Numbered from the stretch's first letter, positions 34,695 through 43,223 are shown. The stretch: 64,000 nt of DNA from Deltaproteobacteria bacterium HGW-Deltaproteobacteria-8 (GCA_002840405.1 PHAR01000008.1:62001-126000); one strand, 5' to 3'. Program-made: numbers and translations. Notes: generated by a model not told the origin, from the letters alone.

Positions 34695-34716
34695 AAATCA
34701 AAGGGGAAATGCGGGG
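34695..34716. repeat. 22-bp direct repeat, copy 1 (after the third prepilin gene)
   Basis: A perfect 22-bp sequence (AAATCAAAGGGGAAAT then GCGGGG) is repeated at 35240-35261. On the minus strand each copy lies 15-35 nt after a prepilin stop codon, so it probably marks duplication of a gene with its 3' flank. Confidence 0.75.
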
Positions 34717-34731
34717 GGAGGGGACGGCAGC

Positions 34732-35178
34732 TCAGGGCCAAGGCACGGTGCGCGTGGCCACGGGCGAGCCTGCGGGCGTCTCGCCTTTGTAAATTTCCAC
34801 TGTGACCTCGCCGAGTCCCTGGACATACACTGCGGTGTAGTCGCCCAGGTTCTGGGTGGCGTTCATGTAGTCCGGACTCAGGTCCACGAGCTTTTTCGGC
34901 CGCTCACCGTCGTTGTCCAGCATGAAACGAAGCGTGGCCAGATTGAGGTGGATATAGCCGTTGGCCAGGGCGCTCCTGGCGGCGTGCAGCCTGGCCTGGC
35001 CGCTGAAGTCTGGCGCGTAGTAGCGCGGGGCGATGACTGCGGCCAGGAAGCCCAGGATGACGAGGACGATGAGAAGGTCGAAAAATACGAACCCCGCGCA
35101 GGGCTGTCGGCCACACCGCCTCTCCGCGCCGCTTCTGGGGGGAGATGCCCCCGCATGACGATTTGCGCCTCTGCTCAT
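34732..35178 (-). CDS. Type IV prepilin-like protein 3 (Asp at pilin position 5)
   Basis: A 148-residue class III-like prepilin. A 29-residue basic leader ends in G before FVFFDLLIVLVILGFLAAVIAPRY. Cleavage after that Gly would expose Phe; position 5 is Asp instead of the nearly invariant Glu. The globular part ends RTVPWP, matching the WP(N) ends of the two neighbouring prepilins. The ATG at 35178 has GGAGG at 5 nt. The protein may be a minor pilin; the E5D change may weaken assembly or methylation. Confidence 0.75.
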   Translation of the reverse strand: MSRGANRHAGASPPRSGAERRCGRQPCAGFVFFDLLIVLVILGFLAAVIAPRYYAPDFSGQARLHAARSALANGYIHLNLATLRFMLDNDGERPKKLVDLSPDYMNATQNLGDYTAVYVQGLGEVTVEIYKGETPAGSPVATRTVPWP

Positions 35179-35239
35179 TTACGCCTCCAGGCGTGCGCGG
35201 GGGGGGACCCGTATTCTCAATATATCCAGCGGAGCTGAA

Positions 35240-35261
35240 AAATCAAAGGGGAAATGCGGGG
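35240..35261. repeat. 22-bp direct repeat, copy 2 (after the second prepilin gene)
   Basis: Identical to 34695-34716. It lies between prepilins 2 and 3. Confidence 0.75.
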
Positions 35262-35296
35262 TGGGATGGGGCGGCGCGCAAGGCCAGGGACCAAAG

Positions 35297-35725
35297 CTAG
35301 TTGGGCCACTCGACGGTCAGGGTGTAGAGGACCGATGTGCCGGTGGCGTCAAGGGCCTGGATCTCCATCTTGGGCGGGGTGCCGCTGACCTCCATGAACT
35401 TGACCACGAAGCTGCCGATGTTCACGGTGTTCTCTGCGGTCAAGTCCAGGTACGTGGCGTTGGAGATATCGGCCAAGGCCTGGGGCGGGTGGCTGGTGTC
35501 CACTGCATAGAGCTGGCTCGCGCCATTGAGCCGCGTGGCTCCCTCGCTGGCGGCTGTCTTGGCCGAGGCCAGCAGGGCATTGTCCACAAATCCCGTATAG
35601 CGCGGGACGATGACGACGGCCAGAATGCCCAGCAGCACAATGACCACGATGAGCTCAACGAGGGTGAAGCCACGCTCAAGGGCGGATCGCGCAGGTGCGT
35701 GCTTTGGGCTGGAAGGGAGACTCAT
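35297..35725 (-). CDS. Type IV prepilin-like protein 2
   Basis: A 142-residue prepilin with leader ending ERG before FTLVELIVVIVLLGILAVVIVPRY, so the cleavage site, N-terminal Phe and Glu5 are canonical. The globular region is small (about 100 residues) with no cysteine pair and ends TVEWPN. The ATG at 35725 has no good ribosome site; the leader length supports it. A terminator (35764-35793) separates it from prepilin 1, so it is probably expressed less or from its own weak promoter. Confidence 0.8.
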   Translation of the reverse strand: MSLPSSPKHAPARSALERGFTLVELIVVIVLLGILAVVIVPRYTGFVDNALLASAKTAASEGATRLNGASQLYAVDTSHPPQALADISNATYLDLTAENTVNIGSFVVKFMEVSGTPPKMEIQALDATGTSVLYTLTVEWPN

Positions 35726-35763
35726 GTATTTCGCGTAGCATGCGCGCAGGCGTGGAGGCAACG

Positions 35764-35793
35764 AAAAAGGGGAGGATCGCTCCTCCCCCTTGG
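35764..35793 (-). terminator. Rho-independent terminator after the first prepilin gene
   Basis: On the minus strand, GGGGAGGA-GCGA-TCCTCCCC is followed by TTTTT. It lies about 23 bp after the stop of prepilin 1 and should give a short, abundant pilin mRNA. Confidence 0.9.
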
Positions 35794-35815
35794 ACGTGAT
35801 GCGTCTTGAACGGGC

Positions 35816-36262
35816 CTAGTTAGGCCAAGGGACACTCTTGGTTTTGAGAACCGGAGTCGTCGTGCCCTTTGCCGTCAGGGACAAAAGGACCAGCTGGTCG
35901 GGAGCTGTTCCGGTGGGGTCTCCGTACGTGATATCAAAGTCGCCAATGTTGGTTTTGCCAGCGGTCAGATTCAGCAAGGTTGAGTTGCCCAAGCCAACCC
36001 CATTTCCCCCGGTAACGTCTGTAGGCTTCTTCCCCATTTCCATGATAAACGTTGCATAAGCCATGTTGAGCCGTGCAGTCCCCTCAGACAGTGCGCCCTG
36101 ATAGGTGGCGTCCTGAGCCTTGCTGGTCATGTCGAAGTACTTGGGCGTGATGACCGCGGCCAGAATGCCCAGGATGATGATGACCGAGATGAGTTCGATG
36201 AGGGTGAAGCCGCCCTGGCGGCGCCTGTCCTGAGCTCTTTTGACCATGTTCGTCGTCTCCAT
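35816..36262 (-). CDS. Type IV prepilin-like protein 1, probable major pilin
   Basis: A 148-residue prepilin. The leader ends RRRQGG before FTLIELISVIIILGILAAVITPKY, the canonical PilD site with Phe1 and Glu5. The small globular domain ends KSVPWPN. The ATG at 36262 is chosen from GGAGG 5 nt upstream; an ATG at 36247 also has a possible site. It alone has a sigma-54-type promoter and its own terminator, the pattern expected for a major pilin. It is similar to the next two prepilins in layout. Confidence 0.88.
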   Translation of the reverse strand: METTNMVKRAQDRRRQGGFTLIELISVIIILGILAAVITPKYFDMTSKAQDATYQGALSEGTARLNMAYATFIMEMGKKPTDVTGGNGVGLGNSTLLNLTAGKTNIGDFDITYGDPTGTAPDQLVLLSLTAKGTTTPVLKTKSVPWPN

Positions 36263-36439
36263 TCCTGCCTCCATGAGTTTCCCGGCCTGTGGCCAGATGT
36301 TGTGTTTGAGAATGTTCCTGGCTGAACCATGACCGGCCTTGTCTTCCCTGCTCCCGCGCCATTTCCGGGCGGATGCGTGGCAGGGAGTCATCCCCCCGCC
36401 AGCGCTGAAAATTTCTATTCCCAGCCTGAGATTATCGAT

Positions 36440-36455
36440 AGCAACATCCGTGCCG
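36440..36455 (-). promoter_or_regulatory. Sigma-54 promoter of the probable major pilin gene
   Basis: Minus strand CGGCACG-GATG-TTGCTA matches the -24/-12 consensus TGGCACG-N4-TTGC at all but the first base (GG at 36454-36453, GC at 36442-36441). The start point would be near 36430, about 168 nt before the ATG. Pilin genes are often under RpoN and an enhancer-binding protein such as PilR. Confidence 0.7.
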
Positions 36456-36494
36456 AGACGGCAAAGTTGCGCAGGACGGTCATTTGTTAGGCTG

Positions 36495-36522
36495 ATGCTA
36501 TCATCTGCGCCTGTGTTGTCAA
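36495..36522 (-). promoter_or_regulatory. Possible sigma-70 promoter upstream of the pilin gene
   Basis: Minus strand TTGACA (36522-36517), 16 bp, TAGCAT (36500-36495). It could give a second, constitutive start upstream of the sigma-54 promoter. Confidence 0.35.
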
Positions 36523-36532
36523 CATGCCGTCA

Positions 36533-36546
36533 CAACTACGTAGTTG
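36533..36546. promoter_or_regulatory. Perfect 14-bp palindrome at enhancer distance from the pilin promoter
   Basis: CAACTACGTAGTTG is centred about 110 bp upstream of the predicted sigma-54 start point, the usual distance for an enhancer-binding-protein site. The regulator is unknown. It also lies 27 bp after the pilC stop codon, so a role in mRNA end formation is possible. Confidence 0.4.
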
Positions 36547-36572
36547 CCGAAGCGGCTGCCTGCTGCGGCGTC

Positions 36573-37814
36573 TCACAGGCCTTTCATGGCGTTCTGCATG
36601 ATGCCCACGAGCGGCAGGAAAATGGCCAGGGCGAAAAAACCGACCACGCCGGTGAGGCCCGCAATGAGGATCGGCCCGAGCAGTTCGCTCATCTTGCTCA
36701 CCGCGTATTCCACCTCGTAGTCGTAATGCTTGGCGGCCTCTTTCAGCATCTCCTCCATGTTTCCGGTCTCCTCGCCGATGGTTACCATGGAGACCATCAT
36801 GGGCGTGAACGACGGGCAGGAGGCGAGCGGGCCGGAGAGCCCGCGGCCCTGCTCCAGCTTCTCGCGCAGGTTGCGGAAGTCCCGAGAGATATAGTGGTTT
36901 CCGATGGTGCCCGAGAGGATGTCGATGGACTCGAGCACGGTGATGCCGCTGGCCTGGAGGATGGCGAAGATGCTGGCGAAGCGGGCCATGGCCGCCTTCT
37001 TGAACACCGGCCCGATGATGGGTACGCGCAGGTACAGCCCGTCCCGGAAGATCTTCCCGGAATCGGTGCGGAAGTAGGCGGAGACCGCGAAGATGATGCC
37101 GCCCAGCATGATCAGGCCCACGTGCCAGTAATGGGTGAGCCCGGCGTAGATGGCAAGGCAGATGCGGGTGGGCAGGGGCAGCTCCACGCCGCTCTTGGCG
37201 AACATGTTCACGAACTGCGGCAGCACGAAGATGATGAGCACGAAAAACGCGATGACCAGGGCCGTGACCACCACCGCCGGGTAGGTCAGCGCGCTCTTGA
37301 TGTCCTTCTTGACCTTGAACTCGTGGTCCACGATGAAGATGAGCCGCTCCAGCACCTCGGTCAGGGTGCCGCTGATCTCGCCCGCGCGGATCATGTTGCA
37401 GTAAAGCTCGGAGAAGATGTTCTGGTGCGCGGCAAAAGCCCTGGACAGGGTCGCGCCGCTCTTGATGTCCGCCGCGATGCTGATGATGGCGCCCTTGAGC
37501 TTGAGGTTCTCGGTCTGGGCCTCCAGCACGTCGAGGGACTGCAGCACCGGGATGCCCGCATGCAGCATGGTCTTGAACTGCTTGGTGAACAGGATGATGT
37601 CCTGAGGCTTGACCTTCATCATGCGCAGGTTGAGCGCGCTGAAGAACCCCTCGCCGCCACCCGCGCCGCCCGGGGCGCTGGTTTCGGAAACGCTGGTGGG
37701 CATGAGCCCACGCGCGGCCAGGGTGTCCTGGGCGGATTCCAGGCTCATGGCCTCGACAACGCCAGTGGTGTTGCCGCCGGTATCGGTGATGGCTGCGTAT
37801 TTATAGTAGGGCAC
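36573..37814 (-). CDS. pilC: Type IV pilus inner-membrane platform protein (PilC/GspF)
   Basis: A 413-residue T2SSF protein with two cytoplasmic helical-bundle repeats (MLHAGIPVLQSLDVLE...LSRAFAAHQNIFSELYCNMIRAGEISGTL and ASGITVLESIDIL...FTPMMVSMVTIGEETGNMEEML) and three membrane helices. It anchors the assembly and retraction ATPases. It starts at a GTG (37814) with AGGAGAA upstream, 10 bp after the pilB stop. The promoters of the pilin gene lie just beyond its stop. Confidence 0.93.
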   Translation of the reverse strand: MPYYKYAAITDTGGNTTGVVEAMSLESAQDTLAARGLMPTSVSETSAPGGAGGGEGFFSALNLRMMKVKPQDIILFTKQFKTMLHAGIPVLQSLDVLEAQTENLKLKGAIISIAADIKSGATLSRAFAAHQNIFSELYCNMIRAGEISGTLTEVLERLIFIVDHEFKVKKDIKSALTYPAVVVTALVIAFFVLIIFVLPQFVNMFAKSGVELPLPTRICLAIYAGLTHYWHVGLIMLGGIIFAVSAYFRTDSGKIFRDGLYLRVPIIGPVFKKAAMARFASIFAILQASGITVLESIDILSGTIGNHYISRDFRNLREKLEQGRGLSGPLASCPSFTPMMVSMVTIGEETGNMEEMLKEAAKHYDYEVEYAVSKMSELLGPILIAGLTGVVGFFALAIFLPLVGIMQNAMKGL

Positions 37815-37824
37815 GACGTTTCTC

Positions 37825-39540
37825 CTAGACCATCACGGCCCCTGCGGCCTCTTCCAACGTGGTCAGCCCCTGGGCCACCTTGTTCAGGGCGTCGGTCTTG
37901 AGGGTGCGCAGGGTCCGGGCCTGCACGCAGGCCTTGGCGATGTCCTTGGCCGTGGCGTTTCGCATTATCATGTCCTGCACCATCTCGTCGACCTGCAGCA
38001 CCTCGTAGATGGCCATGCGCCCGGAGTAGCCGCTCTGGTGGCAGGTGCGGCAGCCCGCACCCCGGCGGAAGGAGAACTTCTCCATCATCCGCTCGCCGAT
38101 GCCGAAGGCCATGAGCAGGTCCTTGCGCGGCGTGTAGGGCTCGGTGCAGTGGGGGCAGTTCTTGCGCACCAGGCGCTGGCTGATGGAGGCCTGGAGCACC
38201 GAGGACACGAGGTAGGGCTGGATGCCCATCTCGATGAGCCGGGTGATGGCCTGGGCTGCGTCGTTGGTGTGCAGGGTGGTCAGCACGCGGTGGCCGGTGA
38301 GCGCCGCCTGCACGGCGATCTCCGCAGTCTCGGCGTCGCGCACCTCGCCCACGAGGATGACGTCCGGGTCCTGGCGCAGGATGCTGCGCAGGCCCGAGGC
38401 GAAGGTCATGCCCGCCTTGCGGTTGAGCTGCACCTGGCGCACCGTGGGCATGCGGTATTCCACCGGGTCTTCCAGGGTGATGATGTTGATGTCCGGCGTG
38501 TTGATATGCTTCAAGACCGCGTAGAGGGTGGTGCTCTTGCCCGAGCCCGTTGGGCCGGCGGCCACAATGAGCCCGAAGGGCTTGCTCACTGCGGACTCGA
38601 CCTTGGCGCGGTCGGGCGTGACGAGCCCCAGCTCGGGCAGGGTCAGGCCGCTGGCCGAGCGCTCCAGCAGGCGCAGCACGAGGTTCTCGCCATGCACCGT
38701 GGGCAGGCTCGACACGCGCACATTGAACTCCCTGCGCTGGGTGACGAAGGTGAAGCGGCCGTCCTGGGGGATCTTGGACACGGCAATGTCCATGTTGCCC
38801 ATGATCTTGAGCCTGGACACCAGGGGCAGAAAGCTGGCCCTGGGCGGGGCCGGGATCATGCGCAGCTTGCCGTCCACGCGAAAGCGCAGCTGGATGCTGT
38901 CCTTTTCCGGGCTTAAGTGCACGTCGCTCGCGTGCTCGCGCACGGCCTGGCCCAGGATGGAGTTGACCATGCGGATGACCGGGGCCTGGGAGGCCTGGTC
39001 CTGCAGGGCGTCGATGGCGATGTCTTCCTTGTCCTCACCGCCCACCTGGGTGGTGATGTCGGAATCCTCCTCGGCGATGCCCTCAAAAAGCCCCTTGCCC
39101 GCGTCGCCACGGCCGTAGATGGCGCCGAAGAGCATCTCGAAGTCCTTCTCCGAGCACATCACCGGCTCCACCTCAAGGTTGGTGGCGATCTCCACGGCGT
39201 CCAGGGCATTGATGTCCATGGGGTCGACCATGGCGATGAGCAGGAGGTGCCCGCGCTTGCTGATGGGCACCAGCCGGTGCTGCTGGGACATGGCCTCGGG
39301 CAGGAGCTGGTCGATGCGCTCGTCGTAGGGGTGCTTGTCCGGCGTGTAGCGTTCGATGCGCAGCTGGTGGCTCACCGAATCGATGATGATGGATTCCTTG
39401 AGGGTGCCAGACTGCACGAGGTACTGGCCGAGCATGACCCCGGACTTCTTCTGTCCGGCCAGGGCCGTCTGCAGCTGGGCCTCGGTGAGGACCCCGGCTT
39501 CGATGAGCAGCTCGCCAAGTCGTTTGCGTTCGCGCTTCAC
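37825..39540 (-). CDS. pilB: Type IV pilus assembly ATPase (PilB/GspE/MshE type)
   Basis: A 571-residue ATPase. An N-terminal MshEN-like domain (LGELLIEAGVLTEAQLQTALAGQ) precedes the core with Walker A GPTGSGKSTTLYAVL, Asp box LEDPVEYRMPTVRQVQ, Walker B VILVGEVRDAETAEIA and His box TLHTNDAAQAI. The tetra-Cys zinc finger is CPHC...CRTC. The GTG at 39540 is preferred: AGGA lies upstream, and longer frames add low-complexity sequence. MshEN domains bind c-di-GMP in characterised members, so second-messenger control is possible. Confidence 0.92.
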   Translation of the reverse strand: MKRERKRLGELLIEAGVLTEAQLQTALAGQKKSGVMLGQYLVQSGTLKESIIIDSVSHQLRIERYTPDKHPYDERIDQLLPEAMSQQHRLVPISKRGHLLLIAMVDPMDINALDAVEIATNLEVEPVMCSEKDFEMLFGAIYGRGDAGKGLFEGIAEEDSDITTQVGGEDKEDIAIDALQDQASQAPVIRMVNSILGQAVREHASDVHLSPEKDSIQLRFRVDGKLRMIPAPPRASFLPLVSRLKIMGNMDIAVSKIPQDGRFTFVTQRREFNVRVSSLPTVHGENLVLRLLERSASGLTLPELGLVTPDRAKVESAVSKPFGLIVAAGPTGSGKSTTLYAVLKHINTPDINIITLEDPVEYRMPTVRQVQLNRKAGMTFASGLRSILRQDPDVILVGEVRDAETAEIAVQAALTGHRVLTTLHTNDAAQAITRLIEMGIQPYLVSSVLQASISQRLVRKNCPHCTEPYTPRKDLLMAFGIGERMMEKFSFRRGAGCRTCHQSGYSGRMAIYEVLQVDEMVQDMIMRNATAKDIAKACVQARTLRTLKTDALNKVAQGLTTLEEAAGAVMV

Positions 39541-39580
39541 GTCGTGTGTCCTGCCCTGGGCTTCCGGTTCAGGCCTGCCA

Positions 39581-40945
39581 CTACTGGCCGACCATGCTGA
39601 AGGCCACTGTGCGGTACATGCCCGCCTCGCCGGGCCGGGTCGCGTCGGCCAGGGGAACACCCTGCCTGGACAAGCCCACGTTCAGGCGCTCCGGGCTCTC
39701 CTGCGCGGCGGGGCTGCGGCCGATGGGCCGGCGCAGGTTGGGGCCAGAGTCGCGCTGGGGCAAAAGTGTCAGCCCTGACGGAGCGCTCTGCGTGTCCTGG
39801 CTTTCGGGCAGAAGGGTGAGACCCTCGGCGGCCAGGGCGGCATGCCGGACGGCGGGCCGAGTCTCAGCCTGGGCCTCTACTCCGTCCGCCGGAGGCGTCT
39901 GCCGGGCCGTAGCGGGTTGGGCTGCGGGCAGGGCCGTGGTCGGCAAGGTCGACAGGGCGGGCGGTCCATCCGGCGTCCCATCCGCCCTCTGGCCGGCGCT
40001 GCCAGGCGCAGGCCCAAGCACCGGGCCGGACGGGCCCATGGACAGCCACAGGGAGCCCAGCCCCAGGCACAGCACTGCCGCAACGGCCAGGGCCAGGGCG
40101 CGGCGGTTGCGCGGGCGGGTGGCGGCGTCCGGGCGGATGGCGGCGCGGGCCTCCCAGAGCCCCACGCAGGTCTTCCCGCGTACGAGCATCTCCAGCATAG
40201 CCATGTGGCACAGGCGCACGATCTTGCGCGGCGAGCCTCCGCTTGCCAGGTGCAAGGCGCAGATGGCAGCCTCGCTGAAGCGCACCTGGCCCTCGGCATC
40301 GGCGCTGGCAGCCACCCGCAGGCGGTGGCGGATCATCTGCCGGGTCTCGGACAGGCAAAGCGGCCTCAGCCTGCGGCGCACGTTGATGCGGTCCACCAGG
40401 TTCGGCATGGTCGCAAGCACGGGCTCCAGCTCGCGCTGGGCGAAGATCACTATCTGCAAAAGTTTTGAGGAGTTGGTCTCGTAGTTGAGCATCTCGCGCA
40501 GCAATTCCAGGTTCTCCGGCGAGATCTTCTGGCCCTCGTCGATGATGAGGACCACCAGCCGGCGCTCCACCATGCCCAGGCGGAAGAGCTGCTGCTTGAG
40601 GGCCTCCTTGAGTTCCCACAGGCCCATGTCCGGGTCCGGGGCGAGCCGGGAGATGCTGCTCAGCACCACGCGCAGGAACTCCTCCGGGGAGTCGAAATGC
40701 GGGTCCAGCAGCAGGTGCATGTCGACCTCGCCGTCCCCGTCAAAGGTCCGCAGCAGGCTGCGGCAGAGCGTGGTCTTGCCTGTGCCGATGTCGCCGGTGA
40801 TGACCGAGAGGCCCCGGCGCAGGCGCAGGGAGATCTCCAGCTCCTGCAGGCAGGAGGCGTGCTGCCTGGTCTCGTGCAGGAAGTTCGGGTCCGGCGAGTT
40901 GGAGAAAGGTTCGCGCACCAGGTCAAGGTTGGCGTAGAGGTTCAT
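39581..40945 (-). CDS. ExeA/MshM-like AAA ATPase with membrane anchor
   Basis: A 454-residue protein. The N-terminal half is an AAA_22 ATPase: PFSNSPDPNFL, Walker A GDIGTGKTTL, Walker B LVVLIIDEGQ, sensor LLQIVIFAQRELEP. A membrane helix (ALALAVAAVLCLGLGSLWLSM) lies near residue 290, and the rest is a Pro/Ala/Gln-rich, probably periplasmic, region with no PG-binding motif I can name. ExeA and MshM help assemble secretins. The ATG overlaps the secretin stop by 4 bp. Confidence 0.85.
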   Translation of the reverse strand: MNLYANLDLVREPFSNSPDPNFLHETRQHASCLQELEISLRLRRGLSVITGDIGTGKTTLCRSLLRTFDGDGEVDMHLLLDPHFDSPEEFLRVVLSSISRLAPDPDMGLWELKEALKQQLFRLGMVERRLVVLIIDEGQKISPENLELLREMLNYETNSSKLLQIVIFAQRELEPVLATMPNLVDRINVRRRLRPLCLSETRQMIRHRLRVAASADAEGQVRFSEAAICALHLASGGSPRKIVRLCHMAMLEMLVRGKTCVGLWEARAAIRPDAATRPRNRRALALAVAAVLCLGLGSLWLSMGPSGPVLGPAPGSAGQRADGTPDGPPALSTLPTTALPAAQPATARQTPPADGVEAQAETRPAVRHAALAAEGLTLLPESQDTQSAPSGLTLLPQRDSGPNLRRPIGRSPAAQESPERLNVGLSRQGVPLADATRPGEAGMYRTVAFSMVGQ

Positions 40946-42699
40946 TGGCCTCCTCCTGGTCCGGGTGATCCGGGCCCGGCAGCGGGCTCGGTGCTCATGT
41001 CCTTCATGTACAGCGGGGAGCCGCCGTCCTGGGCCTTTGCCACCGGTGCGGCGCCCTCGCCAGAGGCCCTGCGCTCGGCCTCGCGGCGGGCGGCCTTGCC
41101 CTCCTGGTCCATCTCGTCATAACTCTTCTGGCGCTCACCGTGCTGCCAGTCAGCCAGCACGGTGGGGGTGATGAAGATCATGAACTCGTCCTTGAGGTCG
41201 GCCTTGCTCTCGCTCTTGGCCAGCCAGCCCAGGCCGGGCACGTCCTTGGCGCCGGGAACCCCGGCCTCGCGCAGGGAGTTGCGCAACTTGGACAGCCCGG
41301 AGATGACAACAGTCTCGCCGTTGCGCGCGATAAGCGTGGTCTCGGTCTTCTTCTTCACGATGTACGGGTTGCCGGCCACGGCGCGGGTGCTGTCCACCTC
41401 GTCCTTCTGGATGAGCACCTGGAGCTTGATGAACTGGTCGTCGATGATGTGCGGAGTGATCTCCAGGCGAAGCACCGCGTCCTGGAAGGCAACGGAGTAG
41501 GTGGCGCTGGTGCCGGTGCCGGAGACGGTCTGGTAGGGCACCCGCTCGCCGGACTCGGTGTAGGCCTTCTGGTTGTCCATGGTGGCGATGGAGGGGCTTG
41601 ATATGATGTTCAGCTTGTTGTCCGTGGCCAGGGCCTGCAGCTGTGCCTCCAGGTAGCTGCCGCCGATCTTGCCGAAAACAAGATCCAGGGCCGCTCCAGT
41701 GTTTGAGCTGGTCACCCCGGAGGCAGGCAGGCGGATTCCCAGGGCGCTTTGGGTGCCCGTACCCAGAGTGGCGGTACCCGTGGTGGTGTCGCCAAGGGTC
41801 GTTATGGAATAGGCTCCGCCTGCGCCCAACTGGTAGCCACTGCCGAGCTTCGCGTTGTAGCCGCCGCCCCAAAGCATGCCGAGGTCGCGGGCGACCTCCT
41901 TGGTGGTCTCCACGATGTGGGCCTTGAGCTTGATCTGGGCGCGCGGGGCGTCGAGCTTGGCCAGGAGCTTGCCGATCTTGGCCAGGTCCTGCTCCACGCC
42001 CTGGATGATGAGCGAGTTGGTGAGCTCGTCCACCTGGACCGAGCCAATGGCCTTGCCGTCCCTGGTCTTGGACAGGGTGTTCTCCACAGTCTTCTGCAGC
42101 AGCTTCGCGTCGGCGAAGCGCACCTTGGCCACGCTGGTCACCTGCGGCTCCTCGGCCAGGGCGTCGCGGCGCTCGCTCTGCGCCTTGCGCTTGGTGGCCT
42201 CAACATCCAGGTTGCCCTGGAGATCGGCCTGGGCCATGACGCGGATGGTCTCGCCGTCGAAGCTGTAGGTCAGCTTGTTGGAGGACAGGATGGCCCGGAA
42301 GACCTCCTCCCAGGGGCGCTGCACGAAATTCACGTTGATGACCCCGGTGACGCCCGGGCTGACCACGATGCTCTTGTCCACGGCCCGCGACAGGGCCTGG
42401 ATCACGGCCACGATGTCGGCATTGTGCATGCGCAGGGACATGCGCGTGTCGGGCAGCTTCTTCTGGGCATCGCGCCTGTCCATGTCGAGCTGCACCGGCC
42501 GGTCGATGACGCTTGGAGGCTCGACCAGCTGGAACTGCCCGCGCGGCGAATGGCCCTGGGACTGCTTCTCCATGGCCTTCCAGGTGTCTACGGACTCCTG
42601 GGCCGAGGGGATGGCGGGCTTGGTCTGGGCGCAGGAGCAGAGCAGCACGCAGAGGGCCAGGGCCAGGAGCGCCGGGGAGGTGATGGGCTGTTGCTTCAT
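40942..42699 (-). CDS. Secretin, outer-membrane pilus channel (PilQ/MshL/GspD family)
   Basis: A 585-residue secretin lipoprotein. The lipobox is LLCSC with Cys23 as lipidation site. An STN-like N domain (MRMHNADIVAVIQALSRAVDKS, about 90-160), a NolW-like domain (YVPLKYA equivalent KVRFADAKLLQKTVENTLS) and the secretin barrel (VETTKEVARDLGMLWGGG to IFITPTVL) follow. The end is Gly/Pro-rich. It forms the outer-membrane pore for the pilus. Overlaps of 4 bp with both neighbours show translational coupling. Confidence 0.9.
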   Translation of the reverse strand: MKQQPITSPALLALALCVLLCSCAQTKPAIPSAQESVDTWKAMEKQSQGHSPRGQFQLVEPPSVIDRPVQLDMDRRDAQKKLPDTRMSLRMHNADIVAVIQALSRAVDKSIVVSPGVTGVINVNFVQRPWEEVFRAILSSNKLTYSFDGETIRVMAQADLQGNLDVEATKRKAQSERRDALAEEPQVTSVAKVRFADAKLLQKTVENTLSKTRDGKAIGSVQVDELTNSLIIQGVEQDLAKIGKLLAKLDAPRAQIKLKAHIVETTKEVARDLGMLWGGGYNAKLGSGYQLGAGGAYSITTLGDTTTGTATLGTGTQSALGIRLPASGVTSSNTGAALDLVFGKIGGSYLEAQLQALATDNKLNIISSPSIATMDNQKAYTESGERVPYQTVSGTGTSATYSVAFQDAVLRLEITPHIIDDQFIKLQVLIQKDEVDSTRAVAGNPYIVKKKTETTLIARNGETVVISGLSKLRNSLREAGVPGAKDVPGLGWLAKSESKADLKDEFMIFITPTVLADWQHGERQKSYDEMDQEGKAARREAERRASGEGAAPVAKAQDGGSPLYMKDMSTEPAAGPGSPGPGGGQ

Positions 42700-43223
42700 C
42701 TTTTTTTAACCACCCGTATGCGGATCTTGTCCATGTCGTCCTCGACGAGGGGGACGCGCCTGGTGAGCTTGCGTCCCGTGGAGCCATCCGTTCGCTCCAA
42801 CACCACAAAATTCTTGTCGATGGCCTGCAGGCGGAAACCGCCCTCAGCCAGTTCGTCGCCCACGGCGTACTCCACGCCGTTGACCACAGCGAAGAGCTTG
42901 TAGCCGAGCTTCATGTAGCCGGAGTAGACGAGCTCCGGTCCGTCCCCGTCCTGGCTGCTGTCCTCGCCCAGGGAAGCAGCGCCCTGCCCGCCGTAGAAGG
43001 GGTTGCTGGTGGCGTTGTCCGCCAGCAGGCCGAGGCGATAGGCCTGCAGGCTCGTGAGCTTCGCCTGGTCGATGTTCTTGACCACTTCATCCACCATGCC
43101 CTTGCTCACGCCCGTGGCGGCGGCGCCGGGCGCGGGTTTCCCGGGCGCGGAAACGTACATGTAGGCCCCCACCATGAGGACCACGGCCATGACGCCCAGG
43201 AGTTTTTTTTCACGTTTCTGCAT
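42696..43223 (-). CDS. PilP-like pilus alignment protein
   Basis: A 175-residue protein with a short cytoplasmic start (MQKREKKLLG), one membrane helix (about 8-25) and a periplasmic C-terminal beta domain (LVYSGYMKLGYKLFAVVNGVEYAVGDEL, then FRLQAIDKNFVVLER) typical of PilP/GspC HR domains. It links the inner-membrane PilNO ring to the secretin. It lacks the lipobox of classical PilP. The 5' end holds a run of eight A residues (43199-43210 region), a possible slippage site. Its stop overlaps the secretin ATG. Confidence 0.75.
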   Translation of the reverse strand: MQKREKKLLGVMAVVLMVGAYMYVSAPGKPAPGAAATGVSKGMVDEVVKNIDQAKLTSLQAYRLGLLADNATSNPFYGGQGAASLGEDSSQDGDGPELVYSGYMKLGYKLFAVVNGVEYAVGDELAEGGFRLQAIDKNFVVLERTDGSTGRKLTRRVPLVEDDMDKIRIRVVKKR

